Of a DNA stretch of 44,024 nt, positions 9,204 to 18,417 are shown piece by piece. Origin of the DNA: Acidobacteriota bacterium (GTDB lineage Bacteria > Acidobacteriota > Blastocatellia > Chloracidobacteriales > JADJPF01); assembly GCA_016213785.1 (NCBI GenBank), contig JACQZQ010000079.1, positions 1-44,024 on the forward strand. Direction: 5' to 3'. Numbering within the stretch: the first letter of the stretch is position 1; each line of letters starts with the position of its first letter. Both the position numbers and the translations under genes were made by a program. The notes under the pieces were generated by a model. The model was not told where the DNA came from, did no database searches, and saw only the letters and a program-made list of their open reading frames with translations.

Positions 9204-11945
9204 ATGCAAATTAGATATAAAACTGCTAATAGAACAAACAATAGCTTAAAATCAGTCTATAAGCTATTTATTCTAAAAGCTTTAATTATCACGCTTTTCT
9301 TTTCTTTTACAGCCTTAACAACACAAGCTCAAACCAATAACAATAAAACCCCACTTCTAGATCGAGAATTAATATTTGGTAATCCAGAAATTGCTGGAGC
9401 ACAACTCTCACCCAATGGTCAATTTATTTCTTTTATTAAGCCATTTAAGGGAAATCGCAATATTTGGGTAAAACGAACTAATGAGCCTTTTGAAGCAGCT
9501 AAACCTATTACAGCCGATACAAATCGCCCAATTGGTGGCTATTTCTGGAGTCATGACAGTAAAAATATCCTTTATGTACAAGATAAAGGTGGAGACGAGA
9601 ATTTTAATATTTTTGTTGTTAACCCTGCTGAAGCACCTGAAACAGGCCAAGAAGTCCCTAAATCACGTAACTTGACAGACGTTAAAGCAGTAAGAGCTAT
9701 TATTTACTCTGTCCCAGAAAGCGATCCTGATTTACTTTATGTAGGATTAAATGACCGTGATGCAGCTTGGCATGATCTTTATAAAGTCAAGATTTCTAGT
9801 GGAGAAAAAACCTTAGTACGTAAAAATACAGATAATATTTCTGCTTGGATATTTGACTTAAAAGATAATTTAAGACTCGCAACCCGTACAAAACCCCAAG
9901 GAGGAACAGAGTTTTTACGTGTAGATGATGGTAAACTTACCACTATTTATGATTGTAGCGTTTCAGAAAATTGTGGCCCAATTCAATTTCATAAAGATGG
10001 TCAAAGACTATATGTACTTAGCGATAAAGGTGAAACTGTTGATCTAGCTAGACTTACACTATTAGATGTAGAAAAGAGCAAAGAAGAAGTAGTAGAAGCT
10101 GATCCCAAAAACCGAGTTGATCTTTCTAATGCAATATTTTCCCCTATCACTGATGAGTTAATCGCTACTGCTTATGTAGATGAATATCCGCGTATCTATT
10201 GGAAAGATAAAGAGTTTGAGGCTGATTACAATTTACTAAGAGAAAAACTAGGTAATAAACAAATTGGCTTTGGTTCATCAACTAAAGATGGTCGCTTATA
10301 TTTAGTCTCTGCAACTAGCGATATAGAGCCAGGTGAGACATATCTTTTTGACCGTAAAACTAAAGAGCTTAAGCTTCAATACCGCATTAGAGAAAGAATC
10401 CCTCGTGAACATTTAGCTGAAATGAAGCCTATTAGCTATAAATCCTCTGATGGTCTAGAAATTCCTGCCTATCTAACTTTACCTAAAGGGGTTGAGGCTA
10501 AAAATTTACCTTTAGTAGTATTCCCACATGGTGGCCCTTGGGCGCGTGATTTTTGGGGCTATCATCCATATGCACAATTTTTATCAAATAGAGGTTATGC
10601 GGTTTTACAAGTTAATTTCCGTGCTTCTACAGGTTATGGAAAGAAATTTCTTAATGCTGGCAATAAGCAATGGGGCGACAAGATGCAAGATGACCTAACT
10701 TGGGGAGTCAAACATCTAGTTGCACAAGGAATTGTAGATTCAAAACGTGTAGGTATAATGGGCGGCTCTTATGGTGGCTATGCAACTCTAGCAGGGCTTA
10801 CTTTTACTCCTGATGTTTATGCAGCAGGTGTTTCTATTGTTGGGCCATCTAATTTAATTACTCTGCTTGATACAATTCCACCTTACTGGGAATTTATACG
10901 CAAGATTTTCCATGAAAGAATGGGAAACCCATCAACGGCTGAAGGTAAAGCTCAACTTGAACGCCAATCTCCGCTTAATTCTGCTAATAAAATTAAAAGC
11001 CCTCTTTTAGTAGTACAAGGAGCAAATGATCCTAGAGTAAAGAAAGCTGAATCTGATCAAATAGTTATAGCGCTACGTGAAAGAGGATTTCCTGTTGAAT
11101 ATATTCTTGCACCAGATGAAGGCCATGGTTTTGCACGCCCAGTTAATAATATGGCAATGCTTGCAACGGCAGAAAAATTCTTAGCTAAACATCTTGGTGG
11201 CCGTTATCAAACCGATATGACAGATGAAGTATCTAAACGCTTAGGCGAACTTACTGTTGATGTTAAAACAGTATCTTTAGTTAAGAAAGTAGCAGCACCA
11301 ACCTCAACCCCTAAACCCGCAGTTGCTTTATCAGCAGGTGACACAAAATATAAAGCAACAATAGAAGTTGGTGGACAAAAAATTCCTCTAGATATAGTTT
11401 CTTCTATTAAAGAAGAAAACGGTAATTGGATAGTCTCACAAAATGCTCAATCTGCTATGGGTGCAATTAGTGATTCTTGTGTATTAGAAAAAGAGACATT
11501 ATTAACCCTTAAACGAAGTGTTAAACAAGGCCCTGTTACAGTTGATGTGGACTTTAAGGATAATAAAGCTACAGGAACCATTAGTGTTAATGGTCAAAAC
11601 AACCCTATAAATTCAGAAGTTGGAGGTGCTGTTTTTGCTGATGGGCCTGCAAACGCTTTTGTTATAGCTACTCTACCTTTAGATGAAGGCTATAGTACAA
11701 CCTTCCGTAATTTTGATGTACAAACCGCAAAAGTAAAACTTATGCAGCTTAAAGTAGTAGGAAAAGAGTCTGTAACCGTTCCATCTGGTACATTTGAAGC
11801 AGTAAAAGTAGAAGTAACTTCTGCTGAAGGTGAAGGTGGTCAAACTACTCTTTGGATAAATAAAGCTGATCGTAAGCCAATTAAAAGTAGTTCTGTATTA
11901 CCACAATTTAATGGTGCAGTTCTAACTTTAGAGTTAGTTCCTTAA
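9204..11945 (+). CDS. S9-family (prolyl oligopeptidase-like) serine peptidase with extra C-terminal domain
   Basis: The start is preceded by a good AGGAGA site. Of 913 residues, about 20-43 form a signal peptide. A beta-propeller region (about 50-400) gates an alpha/beta-hydrolase domain (about 410-668). The catalytic triad is visible: Ser522 in GGSYGGYA, Asp609 in GANDPRV and His641 in DEGHGFARP. The family cleaves short peptides in the periplasm or outside the cell. Unusually, about 240 residues follow the catalytic domain after a Pro/Ala linker at about 696-708. They end in a segment (KESVTVPSGTFEAVKVEV, then a TTLWINKADRKPIK stretch) like the DUF3108-type beta fold found in stand-alone acidobacterial exported proteins. 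The terminator at 11970 closes the gene. Confidence 0.9.
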   Translation: MQIRYKTANRTNNSLKSVYKLFILKALIITLFFSFTALTTQAQTNNNKTPLLDRELIFGNPEIAGAQLSPNGQFISFIKPFKGNRNIWVKRTNEPFEAAKPITADTNRPIGGYFWSHDSKNILYVQDKGGDENFNIFVVNPAEAPETGQEVPKSRNLTDVKAVRAIIYSVPESDPDLLYVGLNDRDAAWHDLYKVKISSGEKTLVRKNTDNISAWIFDLKDNLRLATRTKPQGGTEFLRVDDGKLTTIYDCSVSENCGPIQFHKDGQRLYVLSDKGETVDLARLTLLDVEKSKEEVVEADPKNRVDLSNAIFSPITDELIATAYVDEYPRIYWKDKEFEADYNLLREKLGNKQIGFGSSTKDGRLYLVSATSDIEPGETYLFDRKTKELKLQYRIRERIPREHLAEMKPISYKSSDGLEIPAYLTLPKGVEAKNLPLVVFPHGGPWARDFWGYHPYAQFLSNRGYAVLQVNFRASTGYGKKFLNAGNKQWGDKMQDDLTWGVKHLVAQGIVDSKRVGIMGGSYGGYATLAGLTFTPDVYAAGVSIVGPSNLITLLDTIPPYWEFIRKIFHERMGNPSTAEGKAQLERQSPLNSANKIKSPLLVVQGANDPRVKKAESDQIVIALRERGFPVEYILAPDEGHGFARPVNNMAMLATAEKFLAKHLGGRYQTDMTDEVSKRLGELTVDVKTVSLVKKVAAPTSTPKPAVALSAGDTKYKATIEVGGQKIPLDIVSSIKEENGNWIVSQNAQSAMGAISDSCVLEKETLLTLKRSVKQGPVTVDVDFKDNKATGTISVNGQNNPINSEVGGAVFADGPANAFVIATLPLDEGYSTTFRNFDVQTAKVKLMQLKVVGKESVTVPSGTFEAVKVEVTSAEGEGGQTTLWINKADRKPIKSSSVLPQFNGAVLTLELVP

Positions 11946-11969
11946 AAACATAACTTTTATAAAACTATT

Positions 11970-12005
11970 AGGAGCAGGACAAGTAGTTCTGCTCCTAGTT
12001 TTTTA
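11970..12005. terminator. Bidirectional terminator between the S9 peptidase and glycosyltransferase
   Basis: An 11-bp stem with one G-T pair (11970-11980 with 11986-11996) is followed by a T run on the plus strand. It sits between two convergent stop codons, 24 bp after the peptidase stop. Confidence 0.82.
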
Positions 12006-12015
12006 TAACAAAGAT

Positions 12016-13212
12016 TTATTTTGTATTGTTAAATTCTTGCGTCATTTTTTGATAAACTTTTTCCATTTTTGTAGTAACACTTTGCCAAGAAAAATGCTCT
12101 TCTATCATTTTGCGCCCGTTATCTCCTATTTGTTGGCGTAGTATTGGGTCAATAAGTAGCTTAATTATTGATTCTGCTATATTAGGTACTACTCCTCTAT
12201 CTATTAAAACTATATTATTTCCTGGTTGTAAAACACCTTTTCCTAAATCATCTACTCCAATTGATGAAACAACAGGCTTTCCTACAGCCATTGCTTCCAT
12301 TGCTGCAATACCAAGCCCTGGAGCATTCCCTAACCAATGTGCTTCAATAGTTGCAGCAGCAAAATAAGCCCCTATTTCCTCATGGGGTATTCCCCCAGTA
12401 AATGTCACATGAGATTTAATACCTAGTTTTTCAACTAGCTCAATAGGTTTTTGTATATAAATATCCCCTACAATCATTAAGTGAACATCGGGAACATGTT
12501 TAATAATTTCAGGCATTGCTGAAATTAAATCACATCGATCTCGCAAATTATGTACATGCCCTAAAGAGAGTATTAGAGGACAAGACCCTAAATTATATTT
12601 TTTTCTAATCTCTAGACCTTCCTCAGGAGTGGCAAAAAGCTGGTCAACCCCGTATGGAACCTCTTCAACCCAAGAATGGTCATAACGTTCATTAATGTTA
12701 TCTACAACCGTTTGATCTGGAGCAACTAAAACTTGTGCATGTTTAACAATTAAGTTTTTAACAATATTTTTATCTAAAAAAACTAATATTTTTGAATAAA
12801 GCGCAACTGTATGACGAACAGGGGTGTGAATTGTTGTAACTAATGGGATTTTTAGCTTTTTAGCTGCATAAGATGAACTAAGCGCTGTATCAAAAATTTG
12901 ACCATGTTGATGCAATATATCAAATTGTTTTTCCCTGCAAAGTGAAATAATTTTTTTTACATTTGAAGGAAGAAAAGTAAAGGAAAGATACTTAAATCCG
13001 TGTGCTATTTCCATTTGAGGAAACATTAAACAAGGAAGACGATAAACCTCTATTCCATCTATTTTCTCATATTCTTTGCTATCGCCAACTCTAGCTCCAA
13101 TAACCGTTATTTCATGCCCACGCTCAACAAGCATCTTAGATAACATAAAAGTAAAATGGGAAGAACCGCTTTTAATAGGAGGAAATAAGTTATTAAACAT
13201 GCAGATACGCAT
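12016..13212 (-). CDS. Glycosyltransferase family 4 (GT-B fold)
   Basis: The protein has 398 residues and no signal peptide. The N-terminal Rossmann half contains the acceptor-site loop PPIKSGSSHF (about 11-20) and a HQHG motif. The C-terminal half carries the donor-binding signatures LSLGHVHNLRDR, a GGIPHEEIGAYF segment and APGLGIAAMEAMAVGKPVVSS, whose E-x7-type glutamate region marks GT4 retaining enzymes. Such enzymes move a sugar from a nucleotide-sugar to a lipid or glycan acceptor at the inner membrane face. The acceptor and sugar are unknown, because no other polysaccharide genes lie beside it. It is divergent from the lipoprotein gene at 13406. Confidence 0.88.
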   Translation of the reverse strand: MRICMFNNLFPPIKSGSSHFTFMLSKMLVERGHEITVIGARVGDSKEYEKIDGIEVYRLPCLMFPQMEIAHGFKYLSFTFLPSNVKKIISLCREKQFDILHQHGQIFDTALSSSYAAKKLKIPLVTTIHTPVRHTVALYSKILVFLDKNIVKNLIVKHAQVLVAPDQTVVDNINERYDHSWVEEVPYGVDQLFATPEEGLEIRKKYNLGSCPLILSLGHVHNLRDRCDLISAMPEIIKHVPDVHLMIVGDIYIQKPIELVEKLGIKSHVTFTGGIPHEEIGAYFAAATIEAHWLGNAPGLGIAAMEAMAVGKPVVSSIGVDDLGKGVLQPGNNIVLIDRGVVPNIAESIIKLLIDPILRQQIGDNGRKMIEEHFSWQSVTTKMEKVYQKMTQEFNNTK

Positions 13213-13405
13213 AGGCTTAAATCCTTAGAAATAAGGTTGTCTAGCTTGTGTGGCATTATAACATAATAGATTAAATGGTCATTTTAATTAATTTTTCCCT
13301 TAAAAATATTTTTAAACATATATTTTTAGTTTTAGCGAATTTGTCTATACTTAATAACATAACTTTGAAATTAGGTTTATATCTAAATAACTTAAAGCAT
13401 ATCAT

Positions 13406-13861
13406 ATGATAAAAATACTATCTTTAATAATACTTACACTTTTTGTTATGACTTTTATTAATTGTTCAGATAAAAAAATTAACCTTAATCCTAGCGCTAA
13501 TAAAGAAAACGTTCTAATTTCTTGGCCTTCAGACTGGACACCATACCTTAATAAAAAAGTTGTGTTAGAAGGTATAGCCATAGATTCTAAACTAGGCGCT
13601 CAACTTCTTGGAAAAGATAATTCAATATGGATTGATGGGCTAGACTCTTGGCCTAAAGGTTTTTATCAAGGCGGTAGTCAAGGAAAACTCTTACATGTTA
13701 CAGGTATTGTAATTGAACGCAGTGATTTACCTGTATTTGTTCCTAAAGAAGGTGAGCCTCAAAAAACAGGCATTCCTGTTTCTCAAGAAAGTGATATACC
13801 TAAAGCTCAAAAAAGGTTTTTATTAAAAGATGCTAGTTGGGAAACTATAGATAAACCTTAA
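13406..13861 (+). CDS. Small exported (probable lipo-) protein of unknown function
   Basis: The protein has 151 residues. A hydrophobic leader (about 1-19) ends at Cys20 in FINC. The Asn before the Cys makes a poor lipobox, so lipidation is uncertain. The mature part (about 45-150) reads as a small beta protein, with WTPYLNKKVVLEGIAIDSK and a later LLHVTGIVIERSDLPVF segment. It looks like an OB-fold-like domain that binds a ligand or metal, but I recognise no family. The ribosome binding site is weak. It lies between a divergent glycosyltransferase and the convergent rplS, with its own terminator, so it is probably monocistronic. Confidence 0.72.
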   Translation: MIKILSLIILTLFVMTFINCSDKKINLNPSANKENVLISWPSDWTPYLNKKVVLEGIAIDSKLGAQLLGKDNSIWIDGLDSWPKGFYQGGSQGKLLHVTGIVIERSDLPVFVPKEGEPQKTGIPVSQESDIPKAQKRFLLKDASWETIDKP

Positions 13862-13911
13862 GATAATGTATTGTAGAAAAGGCTATTTTTAGAAAAGATT
13901 AAATAACAAAC

Positions 13912-13960
13912 AAAAGCTAGACATAAAGATAAAACTATTTAGTTTTTTATGTCTAGCTTT
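13912..13960. terminator. Bidirectional terminator between the lipoprotein gene and rplS
   Basis: A long inverted repeat pairs aaagctagacataaa (near 13913-13927) with its complement near 13945-13960. It sits between two convergent stop codons, with A- and T-rich flanks on either side. Confidence 0.78.
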
Positions 13961-13983
13961 AAGTTTTAAGGATATTTTGATTT

Positions 13984-14385
13984 TTACTTATTGTTGGCTT
14001 TAGCAGCTTTAGCAGCTTTAGCAGCCATCTTTTCTGCTCTAGTATCAAGCTCACGAATACGAGCAGCTTTACCTCTTAAATCACGTAGATAGTAGAGTTT
14101 AGCACGACGAATTCTTCCACGTTTTATTAGATCAATATGATCAATAATTGTTGCATGTAATGGGAAGATTCTTTCTACACCAACTCCAAAACTTGTTTTA
14201 CGCACAGTAACTGTTTCACGTATTCCACCATGTTTACGAGCAATTACAACACCTTCAAATATTTGCAAGCGTTCTTTATCGCCTTCCTTGATTCTTACGT
14301 GTACTTTTATAGTATCTCCAATGCTAAAAACGGGGTTTTGGCGTAACCCTTTCTTTTCCACATCATCAATAATTGGGTTGTTCAT
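13984..14385 (-). CDS. rplS: 50S ribosomal protein L19
   Basis: The 133 residues include the L19 hallmarks: [20 protein letters not shown] (about 21-40), [21 protein letters not shown], and the C-terminal [19 protein letters not shown]19 lies at the 30S-50S interface. The usual length is about 115. The extra residues are a lysine-alanine tail ([15 protein letters not shown]) created by a 9-bp repeat. In many bacteria rplS follows rimM and trmD; here it follows a GNAT gene and murA instead. A palindromic leader lies just before the start. Confidence 0.97.
   Translation of the reverse strand: MNNPIIDDVEKKGLRQNPVFSIGDTIKVHVRIKEGDKERLQIFEGVVIARKHGGIRETVTVRKTSFGVGVERIFPLHATIIDHIDLIKRGRIRRAKLYYLRDLRGKAARIRELDTRAEKMAAKAAKAAKANNK
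13997..14023. repeat. 9-bp tandem repeat (gctttagca)x3 in the rplS tail
   Basis: Three exact head-to-tail copies encode Ala-Lys-Ala units at the basic C-terminus of L19. Confidence 0.85.
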
Positions 14386-14395
14386 CTCTTTTTAT

Positions 14396-14434
14396 CAGTA
14401 CCTGCCCAAAACCGCTATTGAGTTGATGGTACTG
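14396..14434 (-). promoter_or_regulatory. Candidate structured leader of rplS
   Basis: CAGTACC (14434-14428 on the minus strand) pairs with GGTACTG (14402-14396), 10 bp before the rplS ATG. A purine-rich AAGGAGG lies just 5' of the stem, away from the start codon. L19 genes in other phyla have autoregulatory leaders; similarity to those is not shown here. Confidence 0.4.
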
Positions 14435-14487
14435 CCTCCTTATCAATTAAAATTAAAACTTAGATAAAATAAATTTGGATCTTTATT

Positions 14488-14541
14488 AGGTTGTGCAAGG
14501 AAAATTCTAATTTTCCTTATAGAGCTAAAAAAATGCAACCT
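14488..14541. repeat. Nested inverted repeats between GNAT and rplS
   Basis: An inner perfect 10-bp stem (14497-14506 with 14509-14518) lies within an outer pair AGGTTG/CAACCT (14488-14493 with 14536-14541). It lies 22 bp after the GNAT stop. No strong T run follows, so it may be an RNA-processing or weak termination structure. Confidence 0.5.
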
Positions 14542-14563
14542 GTTTTAGTATATAAATTGCAGA

Positions 14564-15394
14564 TTAAGTATTATTTTCTAGTAGTTTTATAGGTTTCATT
14601 AATTTAATACGGGTATAAACAACTTGAAAACCTTGTCTTCCAGCATTTCTTTCAGAAATGGTTCCTGGTAATGTGCTAATTACAGCCAGATCACAACCTA
14701 ACTCTATAGCTAAATTAAGTCTATGTTGAAGCAATTTAGTTTGAACACCGAGTTTTCTAAACTCTAGGCTAGTGCTAGCACCAGAAAATAAAGCTATATT
14801 TTGATAAATAGAAAGCCCGCCTCCACCAGCAGGATTACTATCTACTTTGGCTAAAAAGAAATAATTATCAGCAATATCAAAAGAAACTTGCCAAACGGTT
14901 TTTAAGTGCTCTGCAAATTCCCCCTCTGCACCAAACCCTTTAGATACAATATCTGCCCAAGTCTCTATTGTAGTTCTATCAACAGAAGTAATTTCAATCT
15001 CTGAATCATTAGAAGTAGAAACTTTATCTTTACCTAAGGATTTTACTAATACATTACTTACTTCTATTAAGCGATAGCCTCGATTTGCTAATATTTCTAG
15101 CAAAGAAGGCTCTACATAAGGAGAAAGTTCTATATTAACAGCAGAATTTCTTTGATAATAAAAATCCTCTAGTTCTTCTATTTGACTAATAGAAACTGTT
15201 TTGTCTAACCCTATGCCTAAAACTTGAGTTAAAGGAGAATTATCACCTAAGTAGATTGCATAGCCTCCAGCAATTGCTAGGGTTGAAGCTTTAGACTTAT
15301 CATATTTTTTTTTATAAAAATCAGCAATTTTTGCATTAGAAGTAGCATTAGCCATCTCTATACGACGAGAGAGTGCTAGATCAGAAAAGATCAT
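14564..15394 (-). CDS. GNAT-family N-acetyltransferase
   Basis: The 276-residue protein starts at an ATG preceded by AGGAGA. The C-terminal half (about 130-270) is the acetyl-CoA binding fold. It contains NPAGGGGLSIYQNIALFSGA and a SLEFRKLGVQTKLLQHRL helix in the place of the usual R-x-x-G-x-G/A loop. The tail SERNAGRQGFQVVYTRIKL matches the beta6-beta7 end of GNATs. The N-terminal half (about 1-120) is a second, degenerate domain, as in two-domain GNATs. The substrate is unknown. It lies 29 bp downstream of the HIT gene and is probably co-transcribed with it and murA. Confidence 0.83.
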   Translation of the reverse strand: MIFSDLALSRRIEMANATSNAKIADFYKKKYDKSKASTLAIAGGYAIYLGDNSPLTQVLGIGLDKTVSISQIEELEDFYYQRNSAVNIELSPYVEPSLLEILANRGYRLIEVSNVLVKSLGKDKVSTSNDSEIEITSVDRTTIETWADIVSKGFGAEGEFAEHLKTVWQVSFDIADNYFFLAKVDSNPAGGGGLSIYQNIALFSGASTSLEFRKLGVQTKLLQHRLNLAIELGCDLAVISTLPGTISERNAGRQGFQVVYTRIKLMKPIKLLENNT

Positions 15395-15423
15395 TTTTTC
15401 TCCTAAAATTTTTAAGAATTAAA

Positions 15424-15774
15424 TTATCCTGGAGGCCAAGCAAGCCCACGTCCCCCTAAAATATGAATATGAATATGAAAGACGGTTTGCCCTGCTAAGG
15501 CTCCTGTGTTAATCACTGTACGAAAACCTTCTTCAGCAATACCTAAATCATTAGCAATTTTTGCGGCTGAGGTTAAAAGATGCCCTAATAACTCATTATT
15601 TAGAGAAGTTGCTTCTTTTAATGAAGCAATATGTTCTAGTGGAATTACTAAAATATGTGTAGGTGCTTGAGGGTTAATATCATGAAAAGCCAAACACTTA
15701 TCATCTTGATAAGCAATTTTTGCAGGTATTTGTCCATCAACTATTTTACAAAAAAGACAATTGCTAGTAGACAT
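15424..15774 (-). CDS. HIT-family (histidine triad) nucleotide-binding protein
   Basis: This 116-residue HINT-type hydrolase has the triad H100-x-H102-x-H104 followed by ILGG, and an N-terminal Cys6/Cys9 pair typical of zinc-binding HIT proteins (CLFCKIVDG). The family hydrolyses nucleoside phosphoramidates and adenylated intermediates in the cytoplasm. Length and motifs are complete. It lies between murA and the GNAT gene with gaps of about 28 bp on each side, which suggests an operon. No further role can be read from the sequence. Confidence 0.95.
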   Translation of the reverse strand: MSTSNCLFCKIVDGQIPAKIAYQDDKCLAFHDINPQAPTHILVIPLEHIASLKEATSLNNELLGHLLTSAAKIANDLGIAEEGFRTVINTGALAGQTVFHIHIHILGGRGLAWPPG

Positions 15775-15802
15775 ATTAAAATTAGTTCCTTAAGTGTTTT
15801 GA

Positions 15803-17059
15803 TTAGTCTCTAAAGCGTTCTATTTGCCCACCAAGGCGTTGAAGTTTTTCCTCTATTTTGTCATAACCTCGGTCAATATGATAAACACGATCAATAATAG
15901 TTTCTCCTTCAGCAGCTAAACCTACTAAAACAAGTGAGGCACTTGCACGCAAGTCCGAAGCTAAAATCTTAGCACCTGTAAGTTTTTTTCCACCTTCGAT
16001 AATGGCTTGATTACCTTTTATTTGCACATTTGCACCCATTCTCATCATTTCACTGGCATGCATAAAACGATTTTCAAAAATTGTTTCTGTGATTACTGCT
16101 TGCCCTTGGGCTTGAGTCATTAAAGCCATATATTGAGCTTGTAAGTCTGTTGGGAAAAGAGGAAAAGGTTCTGTAATCATATCTTTAGCTTGTAAATTAC
16201 CTGACTCTACCCTTAAAGTTACATCGCTTAAACGTTCTATTTTTACCCCAGTTGAGGAGAAAAGATCAATCACTGATCCAATATGTTCAGGATTACAATC
16301 AGTAATTTCTAAAGCCCCATTGGTAATAGCAGCTGCAACTAAAAAAGTCCCTGCTTCAATTCTATCAGGAATAATGGTATGTTCTGCACCTCGTAATTTT
16401 TCAACACCTTCAATTTTGATTTGATTTGTTCCTGCTCCAATTATTCTTGCTCCCATCCGGCTAAGTAATTTTGCTAGATCAACTACTTCTGGTTCACGAG
16501 CAGCATTATTTAAGATTGTAGTACCTTTAGCTAGCACAGCAGCCATCATTATATTTTCTGTTCCAGTAACAGTAACTTTATCAAAGGTAATTTCTGTGCC
16601 TTTTAGTCTTTCGGCTGAAGCAACAACATCTCCGCCGACTAATTCAATTTTTGCTCCCAAGAGTTCAAGGGCTGAAAGGTGCATATCTATTGGACGTTGG
16701 CCTATTGCACAGCCTCCAGGCAGCGAAACTTTAGCTTGCCCAAATCTTGCAACAAGTGGGCCAAGTGCAAGAACTGAAGCACGCATAGTTTTTACAAGTT
16801 CATATGGTGCTTCAAAAAACTGTATGTCTTCAGCAGTGATTTTTAATGTATTACGTTCCGGCATTAAAACCATACAACCCATATCTTCTAAAAGACGACG
16901 CATTGTAATAATGTCACGTACATAAGGAAGATTATGTAAGACAACTGTTTCTGGCGTAAGAAGTGCGGCTGCCATACAAGGCAATGCTGAATTTTTTGCT
17001 CCACTAATGCTAATACGCCCTTCTAAAGGTTTGCCACCAACAATTCTAAACTTGTCCAT
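15803..17059 (-). CDS. murA: UDP-N-acetylglucosamine 1-carboxyvinyltransferase
   Basis: The 418 residues match the family length. The enzyme transfers enolpyruvate from PEP to UDP-GlcNAc, the first committed step of peptidoglycan precursor synthesis, in the cytoplasm. Visible features are Lys22-Asn23 in SGAKNSALP; the catalytic loop PGGCAIGQRPIDMHL with Cys117, so the enzyme should be of the fosfomycin-sensitive type; and the C-terminal ASDLRASASLVLVGLAAEG block. It is the first gene of a compact unit with the HIT and GNAT genes. A run of A/T with internal repeats (17060-17299) precedes it and contains no gene. Confidence 0.97.
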   Translation of the reverse strand: MDKFRIVGGKPLEGRISISGAKNSALPCMAAALLTPETVVLHNLPYVRDIITMRRLLEDMGCMVLMPERNTLKITAEDIQFFEAPYELVKTMRASVLALGPLVARFGQAKVSLPGGCAIGQRPIDMHLSALELLGAKIELVGGDVVASAERLKGTEITFDKVTVTGTENIMMAAVLAKGTTILNNAAREPEVVDLAKLLSRMGARIIGAGTNQIKIEGVEKLRGAEHTIIPDRIEAGTFLVAAAITNGALEITDCNPEHIGSVIDLFSSTGVKIERLSDVTLRVESGNLQAKDMITEPFPLFPTDLQAQYMALMTQAQGQAVITETIFENRFMHASEMMRMGANVQIKGNQAIIEGGKKLTGAKILASDLRASASLVLVGLAAEGETIIDRVYHIDRGYDKIEEKLQRLGGQIERFRD

Positions 17060-17305
17060 AAACTATTTTCCTATCTTTTTTACTTAAGGCGATTGAGAAT
17101 AACAAAAGCTGAGGGATGTTAACATAACCTAGGAAAGGTTGAAAAATAGGATTAGCCTATGAAACCCTGAATTTTAAATGTATTTTAAAATCCATTTTTT
17201 TGGAAATTTCCGATTTTTTGGAAAAATTTTAAAAAAACCTGAAACATTTTTAAAAAACTTACCACTCACTAGCATATTAAGAAGAAGGAATTCTAAGGAG
17301 TGGTT

Positions 17306-18301
17306 ATGAAAGAAAACATTTTTACTTTTATTGAATCTGAATCAACATTACAAAGATTTGCTAGAGTATCAAAAGAAGCTTATCAAGAAATTAAGGCTGA
17401 TCCTAAAAAATTTATTACTACTTTATTTTCTAAAGATAAGGTTAAAGGTCGTCAATACTTGCGTTTAGGGCTAGTGGGTGCTGCTTTTTGCTGGTTACTA
17501 GGTATAGTTGTTTATACTGGTATTTATTTTTGGCAAAGCCCAAAGAACTTAGAAGAAGGTCAGCACCTTCAATTAATCACTAGACTCGTTGCCCTTCCAC
17601 CAAGCCCAAAACCTAAACTTCCTCCAGTTAAAGCAGTCAATCGTGCTAGTGGTGGTGGCGGTGGTGGCAGAGTACACGAAATGTCTCCTCCACCTAAAGG
17701 AAGACTGCCCATTGCAGAATTAAAAAAATCAATTGTCGCACCAACAACTCGCCGTCCTGAAATAAAAATACCCATTTTGCCTGTTACACCAACTATTAAT
17801 GTCCAGCCTGAATTAATGGTTAAACAGGACAATACTATTGCTATAGGTCTACCAACAAATCTTCCTGCTCCTCCATCAGATGGAAATGGCGATGGTGGTG
17901 GCTATGGTGGTGGCAAAAATGGCGGTGTAGGTAAAGGAAATGGCGATGGTTATGGTGAAGGAATAGGAGGAAATCGAGGTAGTGGAGTTAATTCCCTAGG
18001 TGGAGGTGAAACCTACACTCAAAAATCACCAGGAATTAAACTTCCTATAATAACCCATACAGAAAAAGCTCGTTATACTGAAGAAGGCCGCTTAAATAAA
18101 ATTCAAGGCAAAGTAGTTATATCCGCTTTACTTAATAGAAATGGCACTATTACAGACATCAAAGTTTTAAGAAGTATAGGCTATGGGCTTGATGAAGAGG
18201 CTATTAAAACTACAATGAAAGTTAAATTTATTCCTGGAACTAAAAATGGACAAACTATTGATGTAAGAATGCTACTAGAATTTGATTTTCGTTTGCTTTA
18301 A
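17306..18301 (+). CDS. TonB-family energy transducer
   Basis: I choose the ATG at 17306, because AAGGAG ends five bases before it and overlaps the upstream GTG at 17300. The protein has 331 residues. A cytosolic N-terminus (1-52) precedes one transmembrane segment (about 53-76). A Pro-rich spacer (LPPSPKPKLPPV) and a Gly/Asn-rich periplasmic linker (about 195-230) follow. The TonB C-terminal domain (about 245-331) contains ARYTEEGRLNKIQGKVV and SIGYGLDEEAIKT. The cytosolic part is longer than in E. coli TonB. The region around the membrane segment and the C-terminal domain are homologous to the protein at 19016. ExbB and ExbD are not in the window. Confidence 0.9.
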   Translation: MKENIFTFIESESTLQRFARVSKEAYQEIKADPKKFITTLFSKDKVKGRQYLRLGLVGAAFCWLLGIVVYTGIYFWQSPKNLEEGQHLQLITRLVALPPSPKPKLPPVKAVNRASGGGGGGRVHEMSPPPKGRLPIAELKKSIVAPTTRRPEIKIPILPVTPTINVQPELMVKQDNTIAIGLPTNLPAPPSDGNGDGGGYGGGKNGGVGKGNGDGYGEGIGGNRGSGVNSLGGGETYTQKSPGIKLPIITHTEKARYTEEGRLNKIQGKVVISALLNRNGTITDIKVLRSIGYGLDEEAIKTTMKVKFIPGTKNGQTIDVRMLLEFDFRLL

Positions 18302-18417
18302 TTTCTTCAACTATTTAGCAAACATTTTTGGATATTTTGAGTAAATACAGAAGAAAAATTTTAATTTGTGGCTTTTAATTTAATATGAACTATGATTATT
18401 TTTTAAGGTGATAAAAA

